A stretch of DNA of 64,000 nucleotides, from contig BAHV02000002.1 of assembly GCA_000508965.1 (NCBI GenBank), forward strand, positions 62,001-126,000. The letters are read 5' to 3'. The stretch comes from Dielma sp000508965. Its GTDB lineage: Bacteria > Bacillota_I > Bacilli_A > Erysipelotrichales > Erysipelotrichaceae. A model generated the notes under the pieces. The model ran no database searches and had not been told where the DNA came from. It was given only the letters and a program-made list of their open reading frames with translations. A program made the position numbers and the translations under genes. Positions 60,654 to 64,000 of this stretch are shown here, one piece after another. Positions within the stretch are counted from its first letter, which is position 1. Each line of letters starts with the position of its first letter.

Positions 60654-60726
60654 TCTATCTTCCCCTTTAATGAAAATCTTACATTATCATTATTATATAA
60701 TAATTAAAACCATTTTTATAATGTCT

Positions 60727-60744
60727 TTTCCTATTATTAGGAAA
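60727..60744. promoter_or_regulatory. Operator copy 3 in the divergent region
   Basis: TTTCCTATTATTAGGAAA, a perfect 7-4-7 palindrome. For the minus-strand regulator gene the centre is about 38.5 bp from a TATAAT at 60697-60692, which suits autoregulation. It lies 37 bp from copy 4. Confidence 0.75.
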
Positions 60745-60763
60745 AGCGGTGATGTTTCTTGAA

Positions 60764-60818
60764 TTTCCTAACAAGAGGAAATGGATTTCTCCATGTGATT
60801 CTTAAATGAGATTATAAT
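60764..60818 (+). promoter_or_regulatory. Operator copy 4 and -10 box of the YitT gene
   Basis: TTTCCTAACAAGAGGAAA (60764-60781; right half with one mismatch) has its centre 40.5 bp upstream of TATAAT (60813-60818). No usable -35. Confidence 0.72.
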
Positions 60819-60843
60819 ACAGGTGAATCAGGGGGTTATGCTC

Positions 60844-61725
60844 ATGTCAGAGAAAATTAAGGTTCTGAAAAAAAATTTTGTGGCACGCTGTATCTATACA
60901 TTAATCATGGTGCTTGCCAGTGCGCTTCTGCAGACCTATGTCATTCAGGTTTTCATTAATGCCAGTAATCTGCTGTCAAGCGGCTTTACCGGTCTGGCTA
61001 TTTTGATTAACCGTATCAGCGGTTTATTCGGACTGGAGTTTGATGTGTCATTAATGATTATATTATTAAATGTGCCGGTAGCGCTCTTATGTCTGAAAAG
61101 TATTTCTACAAAGTTTACGATTTTTTCAAGTATTCAATTTTTTTGTGTATCCATCTTTTTAAAGCTGTTCCATTTTACACCGCTGATTGATGATGTCATG
61201 CTGAACTGCATGCTGGGCGGTGTGCTGTATGGTTTTGCAATCCTGCTTTCGCTAAAGGGAAATGCGAGTACCGGCGGTACGGATTTTATCGCTTTATATG
61301 TATCCAATAAGATCGGCAAGTCAATTTGGACACAGGTGTTTATATTTAATTGCATCATGCTGTGTATTTTTGGCGTTTTGTTTGGTTGGCAGAATGCTGG
61401 TTATTCTATTTTATTTCAATATATTTCTACACAGACAGTCAATGCCTTCTATCATCGCTATGAACGGGTTACGATGCAGATTACGACATCAAATGCCGAA
61501 GCGGTGGTCGATGTGTATGTCGATCATTACCGGCATGGTATCACGGTTACACCAAGCTATGGCGGTTTCTCTAAGAAGCGTTACTATCTGCTGCATACCG
61601 TTGTATCAGCTTATGAGGTTAAGGATATTGTTTATTTGATGAAACAGGCTGATCCGCAGCTGTTAGTGAATGTGTATAAATCAGAGAATTTCTTTGGCGG
61701 TTTCTATCAGCAGCCCTTGGATTAA
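60844..61725 (+). CDS. YitT-family membrane protein
   Basis: About 293 aa. Five or six membrane segments make up the first ~190 residues (SSGFTGLAILINRISGLFG; GNASTGGTDFIALYVSNKIG is the most conserved YitT segment). A cytoplasmic DUF2179 domain of about 80 residues follows (ITVTPSYGGFSKKRYYLLHT). Function of the family is unknown. ATG 60844 has GGGGG 9 nt upstream; ATG 60838 is an alternative. It shares the operator and so belongs to the regulon; it may be a transporter for a product of the pathway. Confidence 0.85.
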   Translation: MSEKIKVLKKNFVARCIYTLIMVLASALLQTYVIQVFINASNLLSSGFTGLAILINRISGLFGLEFDVSLMIILLNVPVALLCLKSISTKFTIFSSIQFFCVSIFLKLFHFTPLIDDVMLNCMLGGVLYGFAILLSLKGNASTGGTDFIALYVSNKIGKSIWTQVFIFNCIMLCIFGVLFGWQNAGYSILFQYISTQTVNAFYHRYERVTMQITTSNAEAVVDVYVDHYRHGITVTPSYGGFSKKRYYLLHTVVSAYEVKDIVYLMKQADPQLLVNVYKSENFFGGFYQQPLD

Positions 61726-61731
61726 TGAGGG

Positions 61732-61786
61732 TTTCCTAATCTTAGGAAAGAGAAAAACGGTTTGTAAGGCTTGATCAGCCTATAAT
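61732..61786 (+). promoter_or_regulatory. Operator copy 5 and -10 box of the glycosylasparaginase operon
   Basis: TTTCCTAATCTTAGGAAA (61732-61749), a perfect 7-4-7 palindrome, has its centre 40.5 bp upstream of TATAAT (61781-61786). No -35 at proper spacing. Confidence 0.78.
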
Positions 61787-61819
61787 AAAATCAAAAGAAA
61801 ACATAAAGGAGGATTTGTT

Positions 61820-62770
61820 ATGTGGGCGATGATTGCGACGTGGCGTATGGCGCTTGAGGGTATTACAGCCGGCGGTGAAATGCTTGAGCATGGAGCGGCT
61901 GCCGGAGAGGCACTGGAAAAGGCAATATGTGATATTGAAGATTTTCCATATTATAAATCAGTAGGTTATGGCGGTCTGCCGAATGAAGAAATGGAAGTTG
62001 AGCTTGACGCGGCTTATATGGACGGCAATACATTTGATATCGGTGCGGTTGCGGCAATTAAGGATTTCGCAAATCCGATCAAAGTGGCAAAGCGCTTATC
62101 CGCTGAATCAGTTAACTGCATGCTGGTAAGTGAAGGCGCAGAAAAGTTTGCGCATAAGGAAGGCTTTGAACGTAAGAATATGTTATCGGATCGGGCTAAG
62201 ATTCATTATCGCAAGCGGGTAAAGGAAACAGCTCAGGAGCTGCGCCCTTATATCGGTCATGATACAGTAGGTGTCGTAGCCTTGGATCAGCACGGTAAGA
62301 TGGTGGTTGGTACTTCTACCTCAGGCTTATTCATGAAGAAAAAAGGCAGAGTCGGTGATTCACCGATCAGCGGCAGCGGTTTTTACGCTGATTCTACAGT
62401 CGGCGGCGCAAGTGCAACCGGACTTGGCGAGGATTTGATGAAGGGCTGTATTTCTTATGAAATCGTCCGCTTGATGAAGGAAGGTCATCATCCGCAGGCG
62501 GCCTGTGAAATCGCGGTCAACAATTTAGATGCTGAATTGAAAAAACGCCGCGGCAAGGCTGGTGATCTGAGTGTTGTGGCAATGAATAATAAAGGTGAAT
62601 ACGGCGTGGCAACGAATATTGAAGGCTTCTCCTTTGCGGTATGCAGAGAGGGAGAAACACCGGCGGTATATTTAGTAAAAAATGTTGACGGCAAATGTAT
62701 TCATGAATTAGCGAGTGAGGAATGGCTGAATAATTATATGCAGACACGCATGGCGCCGCTGAGTGAATAG
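61820..62770 (+). CDS. N4-(beta-N-acetylglucosaminyl)-L-asparaginase family (glycosylasparaginase)
   Basis: 316 aa, cytoplasmic (no signal peptide), an Ntn hydrolase. GYGGLPNEEMEVELDAAYMD and GAVAAIKDFANPIKVAK match the alpha part. Autocleavage is expected before the Thr of GHDTVGVVALDQHG, which becomes the nucleophile; STSGLFMKKKGRVGDSPISG and SATGLGEDLMK follow. Family members cleave the GlcNAc-Asn bond left after N-glycoprotein digestion. AAGGAGG is upstream and it heads an operon with cutC and a MupG-like gene. Confidence 0.88.
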   Translation: MWAMIATWRMALEGITAGGEMLEHGAAAGEALEKAICDIEDFPYYKSVGYGGLPNEEMEVELDAAYMDGNTFDIGAVAAIKDFANPIKVAKRLSAESVNCMLVSEGAEKFAHKEGFERKNMLSDRAKIHYRKRVKETAQELRPYIGHDTVGVVALDQHGKMVVGTSTSGLFMKKKGRVGDSPISGSGFYADSTVGGASATGLGEDLMKGCISYEIVRLMKEGHHPQAACEIAVNNLDAELKKRRGKAGDLSVVAMNNKGEYGVATNIEGFSFAVCREGETPAVYLVKNVDGKCIHELASEEWLNNYMQTRMAPLSE

Positions 62771-62771
62771 G

Positions 62772-63539
62772 ATGAAAACATTAGTTGAAATTTGCTGCGG
62801 AAGCTATCATGATGCACTGATGGCGCAAAACGGCAAGGCGGATCGAATTGAACTTAATTCTGCTTTGTTTATGGGTGGTTTGACACCCAGCATCGGAACT
62901 TTGAAGCTGGTTAAGCGTGATGTGAGCCTGCCGGTAATCTGCATGGTAAGGCCAAGAGGGGCTGGCTTTTGTTATAACGATGATGAAATCGAATGTATTT
63001 TTGAAGATGCCAAGGCGCTGTTAGAGGCAGGCAGTGATGGCTTGGCGTTTGGCTTTTTAAAGGCAGATGCCGCTATTGATCTAAATCTGACAAAACGGAT
63101 GGTTGAACTGATTAAATCATATGGTACAGAGCGTGAAGCGGTATTCCATCGTGCCTTTGATTGTGGTAAGGATGCGAAACAAGCGATTAATCAATTGATT
63201 GAATGCGGAATTGATCGTGTATTAACGAGCGGTTTAGCCCCCACAGCCATAGCGGGTAAGGAATTGATTCATGAGCTGCAGAGTGTCTATGGTGATCAAA
63301 TTGAGATTCTCGCTGGCAGCGGCATTAAGGCGCATAACGCTGTGGAATTTATTAAAACAAGCGGTGTCAGCCAAGTGCATTCAAGTGCTAAAGCGTGGGT
63401 CAATGATCCGACAACTGATAACGGCATGGTCAGCTATGCGTATCATCACGAGTTAGATTATGATGTGGTGGCTGAAACGGCAGTTAAGGAATTAGTGAAT
63501 ATTATCAGAGAAGCGGAGGATCAAGAATGCATCGATTAG
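62772..63539 (+). CDS. cutC: CutC-family protein
   Basis: About 255 aa. A TIM barrel with VEICCGSYHDALMAQNGKAD, RIELNSALFMGGLTPSIGTL, MVRPRGAGFCYNDDE, VFHRAFD and ILAGSGIKAHN, all CutC signatures. CutC was named for copper homeostasis, but a metal role is doubtful and the reaction is unknown. Here its operon position between a glycosylasparaginase and a MupG-like gene suggests an amino-sugar role. It starts one base after the previous stop. Confidence 0.88.
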   Translation: MKTLVEICCGSYHDALMAQNGKADRIELNSALFMGGLTPSIGTLKLVKRDVSLPVICMVRPRGAGFCYNDDEIECIFEDAKALLEAGSDGLAFGFLKADAAIDLNLTKRMVELIKSYGTEREAVFHRAFDCGKDAKQAINQLIECGIDRVLTSGLAPTAIAGKELIHELQSVYGDQIEILAGSGIKAHNAVEFIKTSGVSQVHSSAKAWVNDPTTDNGMVSYAYHHELDYDVVAETAVKELVNIIREAEDQECID

Positions 63540-64000
63540 GTATATCCATTTATCCTCAGCATTCCACTAAGGAAAAAGATGACGCTTATATGCGTCTGGC
63601 GGCCAGCTATGGCTTTACACGTCTGTTTACCTGTCTGCTTTCATCAGCGGGTGAAGCTGAAACGATTATTCAGGCGTTCAGCGATCTTTGTACACGGGCT
63701 CATCAGTTGGGCATGATAGTTTCTGCAGACACGAATCCGCAGATATTTAAAAAGCTGGGTGCTGATCCGCTTAACTTAAAGGTCTTCAAAGCTATGGGCG
63801 TAGACATTATCCGAATGGATGGTCATTTCAGTGATTTAGAGGATATCGCGTTAACATTGAATCCCTATGGCATACAGATTGAATTTAACGGTTCACAGTA
63901 TCTGAATCTTGACCGCATGATTGAAAAAGGCGCGAATCCGCATAATATGACGATCTGTCATAATTTCTATCCGATGCGTTACAGCGGTCTAAGTGAAGAA
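63527..64000 (+). CDS. MupG/DUF871-family protein (6-phospho-N-acetylmuramidase-like), truncated by window end
   Basis: The first 158 codons are visible: MHRLGISIYPQHSTKEKDDA then GFTRLFTCLLSS, ISA-type barrel strand SADTNPQIFKKLG, IIRMDGHFSD, IEFNGSQYLN and CHNFYPMRYSGLS. This is the DUF871 family, which includes MupG, an enzyme splitting MurNAc-6P-GlcNAc in Staphylococcus. GCGGAGG lies about 9 nt upstream and the start overlaps the cutC end. The real substrate in this operon may be another phosphorylated disaccharide. Confidence 0.82.
   Translation, partial: MHRLGISIYPQHSTKEKDDAYMRLAASYGFTRLFTCLLSSAGEAETIIQAFSDLCTRAHQLGMIVSADTNPQIFKKLGADPLNLKVFKAMGVDIIRMDGHFSDLEDIALTLNPYGIQIEFNGSQYLNLDRMIEKGANPHNMTICHNFYPMRYSGLSEE

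Noticed and set aside
1..64000. CRISPR arrays, rRNA operons, intact insertion sequences or prophage
   Set aside because: Reading both strands showed no regularly spaced repeats, transposase or phage genes, and no rRNA sequence.

Overview
This window looks like chromosome from a low-GC Firmicute, most probably of the Erysipelotrichia (Holdemania/Erysipelotrichaceae-like). That placement is inferred from AT-rich codon use, Gram-positive Shine-Dalgarno sequences, Bacillus-like housekeeping blocks (mutL-miaA, tmk-holB-ricT-rsmI, pth-mfd-spoVT-rqcP) and the abundance of PTS systems. No sequence search was possible, so the taxon is not proven. I see no CRISPR array, rRNA, phage or intact insertion sequence. 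One tRNA (Leu-CAG) is present.

Layout. 1-3.8 kb: the 3' part of mutL, miaA, a metallophosphoesterase, a 24-codon small ORF and a TcdA/ThiF-like dehydratase. 4.1-10.7 kb: a three-gene signalling operon made of a REC-GGDEF-EAL-REC-GGDEF protein, a soluble multi-PAS hybrid histidine kinase and a stand-alone HPt protein. 10.9-14.1 kb: a Zn/Cd resistance pair, an ArsR/SmtB repressor with its palindromic operator and a P1B-ATPase with three HMA domains and His-rich linkers. 14.2-19.6 kb: a decayed small gene, tmk-holB-ricT-rsmI, and a second GGDEF-EAL protein. 19.9-20.6 kb: remnants of a merR-type regulator and a trmO-like methyltransferase, broken by stops and frameshifts. 20.6-26.7 kb: a LevR-like regulator divergent from a mannose-family PTS (IIA, IIB, IIC, IID) plus a BtpA/SgcQ-like protein. 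27-33.2 kb: tRNA-Leu, two two-component systems, a small secreted protein and a cold-shock protein.

33.3-43.3 kb: a second mannose-family PTS locus with a PRD regulator, MATE transporter, metallo-beta-lactamase-fold hydrolase, HAD phosphatase/mutase, neutral-ceramidase-like hydrolase and ChbG/YdjC deacetylase. It appears to handle an N-acylated or otherwise decorated sugar. 43.4-46.9 kb: XRE and MarR regulators and three membrane proteins. 46.9-51.8 kb: pth-mfd-spoVT-rqcP, followed by an orphan promoter-terminator unit.

52.2-64 kb is the most interesting part. A divergently transcribed PRD/EIIA regulator sits among a lactose/cellobiose-family PTS (IIB, IIC), a GrdB-like protein, two M42 peptidase paralogues (the first lacking the recognisable metal and catalytic residues), a PepV-like M20 dipeptidase, a YitT protein, a glycosylasparaginase, CutC and a MupG-like protein. 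Five copies of an 18-bp palindrome, TTTCCTA-N4-TAGGAAA, lie in the promoters here. In four promoters on the + strand the palindrome centre is 40.5-41.5 bp upstream of a -10 box that has no good -35. This points to an undescribed activator-controlled regulon, perhaps for uptake and breakdown of glycopeptides or GlcNAc-Asn.
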